Assembly: GCA_002299495.1 (NCBI GenBank)
Contig: DBNZ01000073.1
Span: 1 to 6,892 of the forward strand
Source: Methylococcaceae bacterium UBA659
GTDB lineage: Bacteria > Pseudomonadota > Gammaproteobacteria > Methylococcales > Methylomonadaceae
DNA length: 6,892 bases
Direction: 5' to 3'
Position numbers and translations under genes: made by a program. This document shows positions 1-5,495 of this stretch, piece after piece. Below the pieces are notes generated by a model. It was not told the DNA's origin. It searched no databases and was given only the letters and a program-made list of their open reading frames with translations. Numbering within the stretch: position 1 is the stretch's first letter; each line of letters opens with the position of its first letter.

Positions 1-1158
1 GGCATCAAGCACGTCATCGTGGCCGTCAATAAAATGGATTTGGTCGATTACAGCTCAAGCGCCTTCGAACATATCAAACGAGATTACCTAAATTTTGTCG
101 CTACCTTGGATTTGCACGACATTTTGTTTATTCCGATGTCGGCGCTGGATGGCGACAATGTCGTCAACCCTAGCGAAAATATGCCTTGGTACGCCGGCGT
201 CCCTTTAATGGAAGCCCTGAATACGGTGGTGATCGCGAATGACCGCAATTTCACCAACGCCCGTTTTCCGGTGCAATATGTCAACCGCCCTAACCTTAAT
301 TTCCGGGGATTTTGCGGCACGGTGGCCTCCGGCGTGTTCCATAAAGGCGATGCCATCACCGTGTTACCCTCCGGAAAATCCAGCAAAATCGAATCGATTG
401 TGACTTTCGACGGGGAGTTGGAACAGGCCTTCGCGCCGATGTCGGTCACCTTCACCTTGGCAGATGAAATTGACATTAGCCGTGGCGACATGATTATCGG
501 CCTGCAAGAACAAGCCGCCACCGTCGCTGACAAATTCAAGGCGCATATCGTTTGGATGCACGAGAAAGCACTGGTTCCAGGCCGGCAGTACATCATCAAA
601 CTGGCTACCCGCAGCGTCTCGGGTTCGGTGGCCATGATCCATCATCGCATTGATGTCAATACCTTAGAACACCATGACGCCAGCGAACTGCATTTGAACG
701 AAATCGGCTGCTGCACCGTGTCGGTGAACGCCCCGGTGGTGTTCGACGCTTACAAAACCAGCCGTGGCACCGGTTCGTTCATCGTTATCGACCGTTTGAG
801 CAACGGCACGGTGGGCGCCGGCATGATCATCGGGGTAGGCGATGAGGCGGAGTTGCAGCCGGTCACCGGAGAGGAGCGGTCGGCGCGGTTCAGCCAAAAA
901 CCAACGGCCATATCGTTGGACGGCGCAGCCGGCAAAGATGTCGCCTATCAACTGGAAAGGAAGTTGTTCGATAACGGCCATGCCACCACCATTCTGGAAG
1001 CGGCGGATGCGGCCTTGATTAAGGCCATAAAGGATGCAGGTTTGCTGTGTTTATGCGTCAATGCCGAACCCAGCGTCGTTGATGTCAGTTTTAATGCCGA
1101 CTTAGTGGCTTTGGACGACATTTATGCCGATTTGAAAGACAGTAAAGTCATTTTTTGA
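1..1158 (+). CDS. cysN: Sulfate adenylyltransferase subunit 1 (CysN), 5'-truncated, with degenerate APS-kinase-like tail
   Basis: GTPase subunit of ATP sulfurylase. With CysD it makes adenosine 5'-phosphosulfate (APS) from sulfate and ATP in the cytoplasm, driven by GTP hydrolysis. The frame is open from base 1, so the gene begins upstream; about 155 residues, including the P-loop and the DTPGH-type switch motif, are missing. Visible are the G4 motif NKMD (nt 28-39), the G5-type SALDGDNV, then EF-Tu-like beta-barrel domains with the family signatures RFPVQYVNRPNL, VTFDG, DEIDISRGD and FIVIDRLSN...VGAGM. These match E. coli CysN closely from recall. E. coli CysN stops soon after VGAGM, but here about 95 more residues follow (nt ~871-1155). 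They resemble the APS-kinase domain of fused CysNC proteins (ERSARF, AYxxERKLFD, a late FNADLV) with a broken P-loop and a large internal deletion. The gene ends TGA 98 bp from the metA stop, convergently. Identity is very secure; the tail reading is inference. Confidence 0.96.
   Translation, partial: GIKHVIVAVNKMDLVDYSSSAFEHIKRDYLNFVATLDLHDILFIPMSALDGDNVVNPSENMPWYAGVPLMEALNTVVIANDRNFTNARFPVQYVNRPNLNFRGFCGTVASGVFHKGDAITVLPSGKSSKIESIVTFDGELEQAFAPMSVTFTLADEIDISRGDMIIGLQEQAATVADKFKAHIVWMHEKALVPGRQYIIKLATRSVSGSVAMIHHRIDVNTLEHHDASELHLNEIGCCTVSVNAPVVFDAYKTSRGTGSFIVIDRLSNGTVGAGMIIGVGDEAELQPVTGEERSARFSQKPTAISLDGAAGKDVAYQLERKLFDNGHATTILEAADAALIKAIKDAGLLCLCVNAEPSVVDVSFNADLVALDDIYADLKDSKVIF
871..1155 (+). 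other. Vestigial APS-kinase (CysC-like) domain at the CysN C-terminus
   Basis: The last ~95 codons of cysN align by eye with both ends of the ~200-residue CysC domain found in CysNC fusions. The start has ERSARF followed by AYQLERKLFDNGH, as in the helix after the kinase P-loop. The end has DVSFNADLV, like the late DVPLNADLV segment of fused proteins. The P-loop position reads LDGAAGKD (nt 916-939) instead of GLSGAGKST: the Ser/Thr after the lysine is lost. The DGDNxR motif and most of the substrate-binding middle are absent. The frame is intact and free of stops, so the segment is translated and may be kept for structure. Catalytic APS-kinase activity is not expected. Confidence 0.7.
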
Positions 1159-1257
1159 GCGGTAACCACTGAGACGGTTAATCACCAGATCATTTTTGGG
1201 ATTGGCGCCCATTTCGACGTGTAAGAAAGTTTGCCCGCCTTTTTTATCAGCCTTTGC
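1159..1257. other. Convergent cysN/metA intergenic spacer
   Basis: A 99-bp gap between two stop codons facing each other. A weak dyad (TAACC 1163-1167 with GGTTA 1176-1180) lies just after the cysN stop but has no T-run behind it. I could not identify a convincing intrinsic terminator for either gene. On the minus strand the metA frame stays open for 51 codons past its stop, through this spacer and into antisense cysN. Confidence 0.5.
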
Positions 1258-2349
1258 TTATTTTTTAGGCAAGGGCTGTTTTATTGACAGCCCCAATGGG
1301 TTTTCGGGGTTGACGCCTGCCATAAACGGTAAGCGCCGGTCTTGGTTGGTCAACTGGTATATTTTTCCTAACCAGTTATTAAAAACGGCCTTAGCGGAGT
1401 CGCGCCAAGTGTTGTCCAGATGTTCCATTAACAAGGCTTCAGGAAATTCGGGGATGGCCAGGTTATTTTGGCGCGCGTCCAGCACTCGTTGTTGGTAGCC
1501 GGACAAAGAGTGGCGGGCTATTTTATTGAAATAGTTTTCCGGGAAAGGCGGGTACTCGGCCAGTTCGCCACGATAAAAGCGCGCCACCTCCCGTTTGTAT
1601 TCTTTCATCAAGCTGATGTCGTCGTATTCTGGATGGCCTTGGAAAAACACCAACCGGAAGCCGTCGGGGCTGACTGCCAAATGTACTCCAGACTTAAGAC
1701 TGACGACCAGGACTTGCAGCCCTTTTCGTTCCATATCTGCTTGAAAAATCTCGTTAAAACGTGAGTGTGGCACATCAAACCGGGTGTTGGTTTCGGCCAC
1801 CAACGGGTGTGTGCGGTCGGTCAATTTGTGCGCGAACACGCCCCAACGCTTGGCGGGTAAGCGGGTGCGGGCGATACCGTAACAGTGTTCAACGACCGCG
1901 TGGGTGGCCAGGCAAGAGCATAAAGTCGAGGTGACATTTTCTTTCGCCCAAGAAACCACTTCCATCAGCGGCAGCCAAAAATCTTCTTCGGGTAGCCGCG
2001 GACGGGTCACGTTGGCGCCGCTGATAATCAGGCCGTCCAGTCCGTCCGCCTTTATTTTTGCAAACGGTTCGTAATAGGCGTCGATATGCGCTTGGGCTTT
2101 TTCACTTCTAGGCAAACCGTCAATGGTGAATGGGTGCATGTGGAACTGGACGATTTGGTTACAAGCGCCGACCAAACGGAAAAACTGCCGCTCGGTGGCT
2201 TCCAATGCCGCATCCGGCATCATGTTCAGCAAACCGATATGCATTTCGCGGATGTCTTGTTGTTTGGCGCGTTCGGGATCGACGATTTCTTCGCCTTCCC
2301 GGCGCAAGCGGTCAAACGTGGGCAAATCGGTGTGGGCAACTAAGGGCAT
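1258..2349 (-). CDS. metA: Homoserine O-acyltransferase (probably O-succinyltransferase), MetA family
   Basis: Transfers an acyl group, probably succinyl from succinyl-CoA, to the homoserine hydroxyl; this is the first committed step of methionine synthesis in the cytoplasm. The 363 residues fit the MetA fold (class I glutamine amidotransferase-like). Visible are the N-terminal DLPTFDRLRREG and LLNMMPDAALEATERQFFRL, the nucleophile region TSTLCSCLATHA with Cys146 at the E. coli Cys142 position, FDVPHSRFNE, and FFQGHPEYD with His239 and Glu241 as the other catalytic residues. The C-terminus carries NTWRDSAKAVFNNWLGKIYQLT. The sequence belongs to the proteobacterial branch with the GANV signature rather than the enteric GAPLG form. 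At the position known to steer succinyl versus acetyl choice (E. coli Gly111) it has Thr115, so the acyl donor is inferred. ATG is preceded by AAGGAG with a 6-nt spacer. It is last in a three-gene minus-strand cluster, 15 nt after the P-loop gene. Confidence 0.95.
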   Translation of the reverse strand: MPLVAHTDLPTFDRLRREGEEIVDPERAKQQDIREMHIGLLNMMPDAALEATERQFFRLVGACNQIVQFHMHPFTIDGLPRSEKAQAHIDAYYEPFAKIKADGLDGLIISGANVTRPRLPEEDFWLPLMEVVSWAKENVTSTLCSCLATHAVVEHCYGIARTRLPAKRWGVFAHKLTDRTHPLVAETNTRFDVPHSRFNEIFQADMERKGLQVLVVSLKSGVHLAVSPDGFRLVFFQGHPEYDDISLMKEYKREVARFYRGELAEYPPFPENYFNKIARHSLSGYQQRVLDARQNNLAIPEFPEALLMEHLDNTWRDSAKAVFNNWLGKIYQLTNQDRRLPFMAGVNPENPLGLSIKQPLPKK

Positions 2350-2355
2350 GGCGAC

Positions 2356-2361
2356 GCTCCT
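2356..2361 (-). promoter_or_regulatory. Shine-Dalgarno site of metA
   Basis: The minus strand reads AAGGAG followed by CGTCGC and then the ATG of metA. This near-perfect site fixes the metA start and lies within the 15-nt gap after the upstream stop, consistent with translation from a shared transcript. Confidence 0.75.
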
Positions 2362-2364
2362 TGG

Positions 2365-3210
2365 TCATTGCTGGACACGAAGCGCGTCAGCGACCAATTG
2401 CAGAAAATCATCCTCACATTTGACGGCGGCGGCCTCATTGGCATCGACGCTGTAACCGTATTGATCGGCGATAGCTTGATAACGCGGGATGCGCGACTGG
2501 AACAGTTCCGGAAAAACCCAAGTGACAAAATCATCCGGCGGCATTTCGTCCGATGAGTGGTAGCCCTGCAAGGCCAGATATGCCGTCAATTTTTCATCCA
2601 AAAACGCTTCTCGGTAATACAACGGCTTGGGATCGGTTTTGGCGCGTTCGATGATGGTGTGTTCCAGATTTTGCGGGATTTTGAGGTAAATGATCAGAGT
2701 GTGTTCGGCCAACCTGGCCAATACCTGGGGGCTGTCCAGTTCACAGACGCTGCCGCCGGCGTCGTTGATGAAATGTTGGTAACCGTAAATGTCATCTGCC
2801 TTATGGATAAAATCGGGGACGTCGTTCATGGCGTTGATTTCGGCCTTGTGGTGCAATTTTTGCCGGTGTTTGAATTCAGGCAAGGACAAACCGCCCAGTT
2901 TAGGGTCGCCTAATTTGCCCAGAAAACTGGAAACGGCGGCCAAGTTGTCAACGGTGATTTTGCTGCTGATGTAAATCGAATCCGAACGCAATAAATCCCG
3001 CAGGAACGGTACGGTCATGGCTTGGCGTTTGATATTGTCCAAAATCGGCTCTTCCAGGTATTTAGTGCCAATGCGGTAATCGCCGGAATAATGGAACCAT
3101 TTGGATTTGGGCAATTTATTCGCCAACGTGGTCTTGCCCGCGCCGGACATGGCCAATAAGGTGAGCCTTTTTGATGGCCAGTCCAGGAACTGCTCGGCGG
3201 TCATTTTCAT
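2365..3210 (-). CDS. P-loop NTPase / kinase-like protein, function unknown
   Basis: I do not recognise a named family. The 281-residue protein opens with a strand and P-loop, RLTLLAMSGAGKTTLANKL. The Walker A is residues 20-27 (AMSGAGKT), with Ala at the usual first Gly, much like the GLSGAGKS form of APS and nucleotide kinases. Downstream, HFINDAGGS (around residues 146-154) may be the Walker B region, TLIIYLKIP (171-179) is a core beta strand, and the Arg/Lys-rich IIERAKTDPKPLYYREAF (186-203) could be a lid. The overall look is a small-molecule kinase or ATPase rather than a AAA+ or ABC protein. No signal peptide or membrane span is seen. The start ATG is preceded by AGGA at 7-nt spacing, overlapping the upstream stop region. 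It lies 3 nt after the acidic 98-residue gene and 15 nt before metA, so it is probably co-translated with them. A second in-frame ATG lies two codons in. Confidence 0.85.
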   Translation of the reverse strand: MKMTAEQFLDWPSKRLTLLAMSGAGKTTLANKLPKSKWFHYSGDYRIGTKYLEEPILDNIKRQAMTVPFLRDLLRSDSIYISSKITVDNLAAVSSFLGKLGDPKLGGLSLPEFKHRQKLHHKAEINAMNDVPDFIHKADDIYGYQHFINDAGGSVCELDSPQVLARLAEHTLIIYLKIPQNLEHTIIERAKTDPKPLYYREAFLDEKLTAYLALQGYHSSDEMPPDDFVTWVFPELFQSRIPRYQAIADQYGYSVDANEAAAVKCEDDFLQLVADALRVQQ

Positions 3211-3213
3211 GGT

Positions 3214-3510
3214 TTAATCCTGTCCATCCAAATAATTGTCCAAATCCACCTTTTCTGGAAGGTGCTTGTCAGTATCCGAGTAACCTAAGTCGTCCAGTTC
3301 CAAATCGTCAAAGGGGGCGCTCCAGTCTTCCGGGTCTTCAATGTAGTCAAAGGTCGAATGGTACCAACTCTCGTTGTCATACTCGCCAATATCGCCATTC
3401 AGATATTGCACGTCTATGGCGTCGTCATCAATGTTCACTACCGTGAATTGTAGGTTGTTTTCCATGTCCTTATACCAATTCCCAACAATGGGGTCTGCTA
3501 TGGTGGTCAT
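3214..3510 (-). CDS. Small highly acidic conserved-type protein (possibly DUF6763)
   Basis: A 98-residue cytoplasmic protein with 21 Asp and 7 Glu against 3 Lys and no Arg, so it is strongly negative. The N-terminal half (VGNWYKD, FTVVNIDDDAIDVQYLNGDIGEYD) looks like a small beta-barrel with alternating strands. Then comes a WxxxxFDYIEDPEDWSAPFDDLELDD segment and an Asp-rich tail. The pattern (GNWY..., VxYxxGDIxE, PEDWSAPFDD) resembles a small gammaproteobacterial family I recall as DUF6763; this is memory, not a search. Function is unknown. It is the first gene of the cluster leading to the P-loop protein and metA, with its TAA 3 nt before the next ATG. The ATG at 3510 is preceded by AAGGAC about 8 nt upstream, supporting this start. 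Real coding status is supported by the tight junction and the non-random composition. Confidence 0.82.
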   Translation of the reverse strand: MTTIADPIVGNWYKDMENNLQFTVVNIDDDAIDVQYLNGDIGEYDNESWYHSTFDYIEDPEDWSAPFDDLELDDLGYSDTDKHLPEKVDLDNYLDGQD

Positions 3511-3546
3511 ATTTCTGTCCTTGTAATGTTATGGGTTTGGGAAGTA

Positions 3547-3574
3547 GGGGATTATCCGTTTACAGGAAATCCCC
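3547..3574. repeat. Inverted repeat GGGGATT...AATCCCC upstream of the acidic-protein gene
   Basis: GGGGATT (3547-3553) pairs perfectly with AATCCCC (3568-3574). TCC (3555-3557) also pairs with GGA (3565-3567), leaving one bulged A and a 7-nt loop. This gives a roughly 10-bp stem whose edge is about 36 nt from the acidic gene's ATG. It could be a leader hairpin of the metA cluster mRNA or a DNA operator. There is no T-run, so it is not a normal terminator. Confidence 0.6.
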
Positions 3575-3611
3575 AAGGCTTAAGGTTTACCAGAAAAAAC
3601 GCAAAATGCCC

Positions 3612-3633
3612 GCAGGTTGGTTGCAGGTTGGTA
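3612..3633. repeat. 11-bp tandem repeat, two copies (GCAGGTTGGTT / GCAGGTTGGTA)
   Basis: Two adjacent copies of an 11-bp unit differ only at the last base. They sit mid-way in the divergent intergenic region. One helical turn of spacing would suit two binding sites on the same DNA face, but slipped-strand duplication is an equally simple explanation. Confidence 0.6.
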
Positions 3634-3776
3634 AGCTAAGGTTTCAGTTTCAATCGCTTGCTGCCAAGACCGGGATCAAGGGTCGCCAAGTTTTGGGATA
3701 GGGGTAACCCGATATCGAATATTATCTTTTCCTGCGTTAAGCCCGCAATTTTCTGTGTAAATGCCCAGGTGAATTT

Positions 3777-3782
3777 TATACT
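3777..3782 (+). promoter_or_regulatory. Possible -10 box (TATACT) for degQ
   Basis: TATACT matches five of six bases of the sigma-70 -10 consensus and sits about 160 nt before the degQ ATG. No good -35 is visible at 16-18 bp, so another sigma factor or an activator would be needed if this is the promoter. The implied transcript start near 3789 would put both downstream hairpins in the leader. Confidence 0.3.
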
Positions 3783-3792
3783 GACGATGACT

Positions 3793-3815
3793 GTGTGGCC
3801 AAACATTTGCCACAC
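3793..3815. repeat. Inverted repeat GTGTGGC...GCCACAC in the degQ upstream region
   Basis: A perfect 7-bp dyad (3793-3799 with 3809-3815) around a 9-nt centre, just downstream of the candidate -10 box. The position fits an operator overlapping the transcript start or a hairpin at the mRNA 5' end. Confidence 0.55.
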
Positions 3816-3838
3816 TCATTAAAACGGTTTGCAAGCAA

Positions 3839-3865
3839 CAGGGGAAGCTTAAAAAACTTGCCCTG
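3839..3865. repeat. Hairpin CAGGGGAAG...CTTGCCCTG in the degQ leader
   Basis: CAGGGGAAG (3839-3847) pairs with CTTGCCCTG (3857-3865) through eight Watson-Crick pairs and one G-G mismatch, with the A-rich loop CTTAAAAAA. It lies about 80 nt before the degQ start codon. No U-run follows in the plus direction, so it is not a classical terminator. Confidence 0.5.
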
Positions 3866-3942
3866 ATTATAGGAATCTTGTAATTTCATCTTTTGTCTCC
3901 ACATTGCTTTTCGCACAATTTAACCACCACGGGATGAGTAGC

Positions 3943-5307
3943 ATGAATAATAACAAACAAAAATGGCGATTTTTGGCGGTAGTGTTTGGGGCACTAGGCA
4001 TGTTTCTGTGTGCCCAGGCTGAAGGTTTACCCGCTTATGTCCAAGGCCAGCCTTTGCCAACTTTGGCGCCCATGTTGGAGCGCACTATGCCAGCGGTGGT
4101 GAATATTTCTACCACCACCCATATCCAGGCACACGATAACCCGTTATTGCAGGATCCTTTTTTCCGTTATTTCTACAACCTGCCGCATATGCCGCGCCAG
4201 CAGCAGCAGCGCAACAGTTTGGGTTCCGGGGTTATTATTGACAGTGATCAAGGCTTGGTGCTGACCAACAGCCATGTCATCCACAAGGCCGATAAAATTA
4301 CCATCACTTTAAGCGATGGCCGACAGTTGGAGGCAGAATTGGTGGGGACCGATCCCGCATCCGATGTTGCTGTCATCCAAATTCCGGCCGATAACCTGAC
4401 TGAGTTGCCGATTGCCGATTCCAGTCAGGTGCGAGTCGGTGACTTTGTGGTCGCCATAGGCAATCCGTTCGGGTTGGGTCAAACCGTCACTTCGGGTATT
4501 GTTAGCGCGTTAGGCCGCTCCGGATTGGGCATTGAAGGTTACGAAGATTTTATCCAGACCGATGCGTCGATTAACCCAGGTAATTCCGGTGGTGCCCTGG
4601 TCAATTTGCGGGGTGAATTCATTGGCATGAACACGGCCATTTTGGCGCCTGCAGGGGGTAACGTCGGCATTGGTTTTGCCATCCCTTCGAACATGGCCAT
4701 TGCCATCAAGGGTGCTTTGGTCAAACATGGCGAAGTCAGGCGCGGTTTGTTGGGCGTGGTTACCCAAGACTTGACTCCGGAGTTGGTTAAGGCCTTTGAT
4801 TTAGAGCAACGGCATGGCGCCGTGATCAGCCGGATTGAAAGCAATTCCCCCGCCGCCGCGGCCGGTTTGGAGCCGGGTGATATTATTGTCGGCGCCAATG
4901 GCAAGCCCGTAAAAAATAGCCATGATATCCGCAACATTGTCGGTTTGTTGCAAGTGGGGGATAAAGTCAGCATTGACTATTATCACGGAGACGAAAGGAA
5001 AACGGTCGTTGCGATCATCGGCAAGCCAGAACGGGTGCAGGTATTGGGTGAGACACTGCATCCTAAATTGCGCGGGGTCGTGCTGGGTGCAACGGCAAAA
5101 AATCAAGTCGAAGGCGTGCTGATTGAAAAAATTGACACCACCTCCGAGCTTTGGCGGATTGGGTTGCGCCCAGGCGACATCATCGTTTCAGCCAACCGCT
5201 ACCGTATCCACAATTTGGATGAACTGAAACAAGCAGCCGGTTCGTCACGGGGCTTGTTGATCAATATCCAGCGCGGCCAGCAAGGCTTCTTCATAATGTT
5301 GAAATAA
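3943..5307 (+). CDS. degQ: Periplasmic serine endoprotease, HtrA/Do family (DegQ-like)
   Basis: Degrades misfolded proteins in the periplasm and may act as a chaperone. I start it at ATG 3943 (454 residues). The short Lys/Arg-containing N-terminus is followed by FLAVVFGALGMFLCAQA and a signal-peptidase I site after AQA (about residue 26); GGGATGAG lies just upstream. The frame extends to TTG 3904, and ATG 3934 is also possible. The trypsin-like domain has His111 in TNSHVI, Asp141 in SDVAVIQI and Ser215 in GNSGGAL, a complete triad. GNPFGLGQTVTSGIVSALGRSGL and GIGFAIPSNMA are family hallmarks. PDZ1 covers about 260-360, with GLLGV as its peptide-binding loop, and PDZ2 about 370-450. The segment before the catalytic domain (DPFFRYFYNLPHMPRQQQQ) is short, favouring DegQ over the long-loop DegP. 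It stands alone between a long leader and a spacer before rph. Family assignment is firm; DegQ versus DegP/MucD naming is less so. Confidence 0.95.
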   Translation: MNNNKQKWRFLAVVFGALGMFLCAQAEGLPAYVQGQPLPTLAPMLERTMPAVVNISTTTHIQAHDNPLLQDPFFRYFYNLPHMPRQQQQRNSLGSGVIIDSDQGLVLTNSHVIHKADKITITLSDGRQLEAELVGTDPASDVAVIQIPADNLTELPIADSSQVRVGDFVVAIGNPFGLGQTVTSGIVSALGRSGLGIEGYEDFIQTDASINPGNSGGALVNLRGEFIGMNTAILAPAGGNVGIGFAIPSNMAIAIKGALVKHGEVRRGLLGVVTQDLTPELVKAFDLEQRHGAVISRIESNSPAAAAGLEPGDIIVGANGKPVKNSHDIRNIVGLLQVGDKVSIDYYHGDERKTVVAIIGKPERVQVLGETLHPKLRGVVLGATAKNQVEGVLIEKIDTTSELWRIGLRPGDIIVSANRYRIHNLDELKQAAGSSRGLLINIQRGQQGFFIMLK

Positions 5308-5316
5308 TCTTCTGCA

Positions 5317-5345
5317 AGGGATGGCCGGACATGCCGCTCATCCCT
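5317..5345 (+). terminator. Hairpin after degQ, weak terminator candidate
   Basis: AGGGATG (5317-5323) pairs with CATCCCT (5339-5345) around a 15-nt loop, starting 9 nt after the degQ stop. The location fits a transcription end, but no U-run follows, so efficient intrinsic termination is doubtful. Confidence 0.35.
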
Positions 5346-5459
5346 CCCTGTCATCACGGTGAGTTGTTTAATCCCACCTATAACGGCTTATGAGTAATCC
5401 GTAGCCTTATGGATTTTAAGATATTTTTCAAATAAGCGGGCAAGTTTACCGGCGTCAGG

Positions 5460-5465
5460 TATACT
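5460..5465 (+). promoter_or_regulatory. Possible -10 box (TATACT) for rph-rdgB
   Basis: TATACT lies 30 nt before the rph ATG, giving a short leader of roughly 24 nt. The -35 region at 16-18 bp upstream is GC-rich and does not resemble TTGACA, so the assignment is tentative. Confidence 0.35.
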
Positions 5466-5495
5466 TCACCGTTTTATTTTTTTTACGGAAAATCT

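Larger units (their letters stand above)
3511..3942. other. Divergent intergenic regulatory region between the metA cluster and degQ
   Basis: About 430 bp with no credible gene. Reading from the left it holds the leader of the minus-strand cluster with a GGGGATT/AATCCCC dyad, an 11-bp tandem repeat at 3612-3633, a GGGTAACCC-CGATATCG palindromic stretch around 3702-3717, and a TATACT hexamer at 3777-3782. A GTGTGGC/GCCACAC dyad at 3793-3815 and a CAGGGGAAG/CTTGCCCTG hairpin at 3839-3865 follow before degQ. It must contain promoters for both directions, but I could not pick a good -35 for either. Confidence 0.6.
5308..5495. other. Spacer between degQ and rph
   Basis: 188 bp without a gene. It holds a hairpin right after degQ, an AT-rich stretch, a TATACT hexamer and a T-run just before rph. 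The length and promoter-like hexamer suggest rph starts its own transcript. Confidence 0.5.

Noticed and set aside
84..981. Several minus-strand open frames opposite cysN, up to 183 codons
   Set aside because: They lie antisense to a clearly conserved CysN frame and show no recognisable protein features.
1163..1186. Terminator hairpin after cysN
   Set aside because: Only a 5-bp stem without a following T-run.
1468..2913. Plus-strand open frames opposite metA and the P-loop gene
   Set aside because: They overlap conserved minus-strand genes. Their translations have no domain signals, and the genuine genes have ribosome sites and tight junctions.
3171..3446. Plus-strand 91-codon frame opposite the acidic-protein gene
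   Set aside because: The low-complexity Ser/Pro/Arg composition is what the complement of an Asp-rich gene produces. The minus-strand frame has the better start and context.
3866..3903. Sigma-E type promoter for degQ (GGAATCTT ... TGTCT)
   Set aside because: The match to the GGAACTT / TCTGA pattern is poor at both boxes, so I do not call it.
3904..3942. TTG 3904 or ATG 3934 as the degQ start
   Set aside because: Neither has a ribosome site at proper spacing. ATG 3943 gives a compact standard signal peptide with GGGATGAG just upstream.
4510..5106. Minus-strand frames opposite degQ
   Set aside because: Shadows of the GC-patterned, conserved protease gene.
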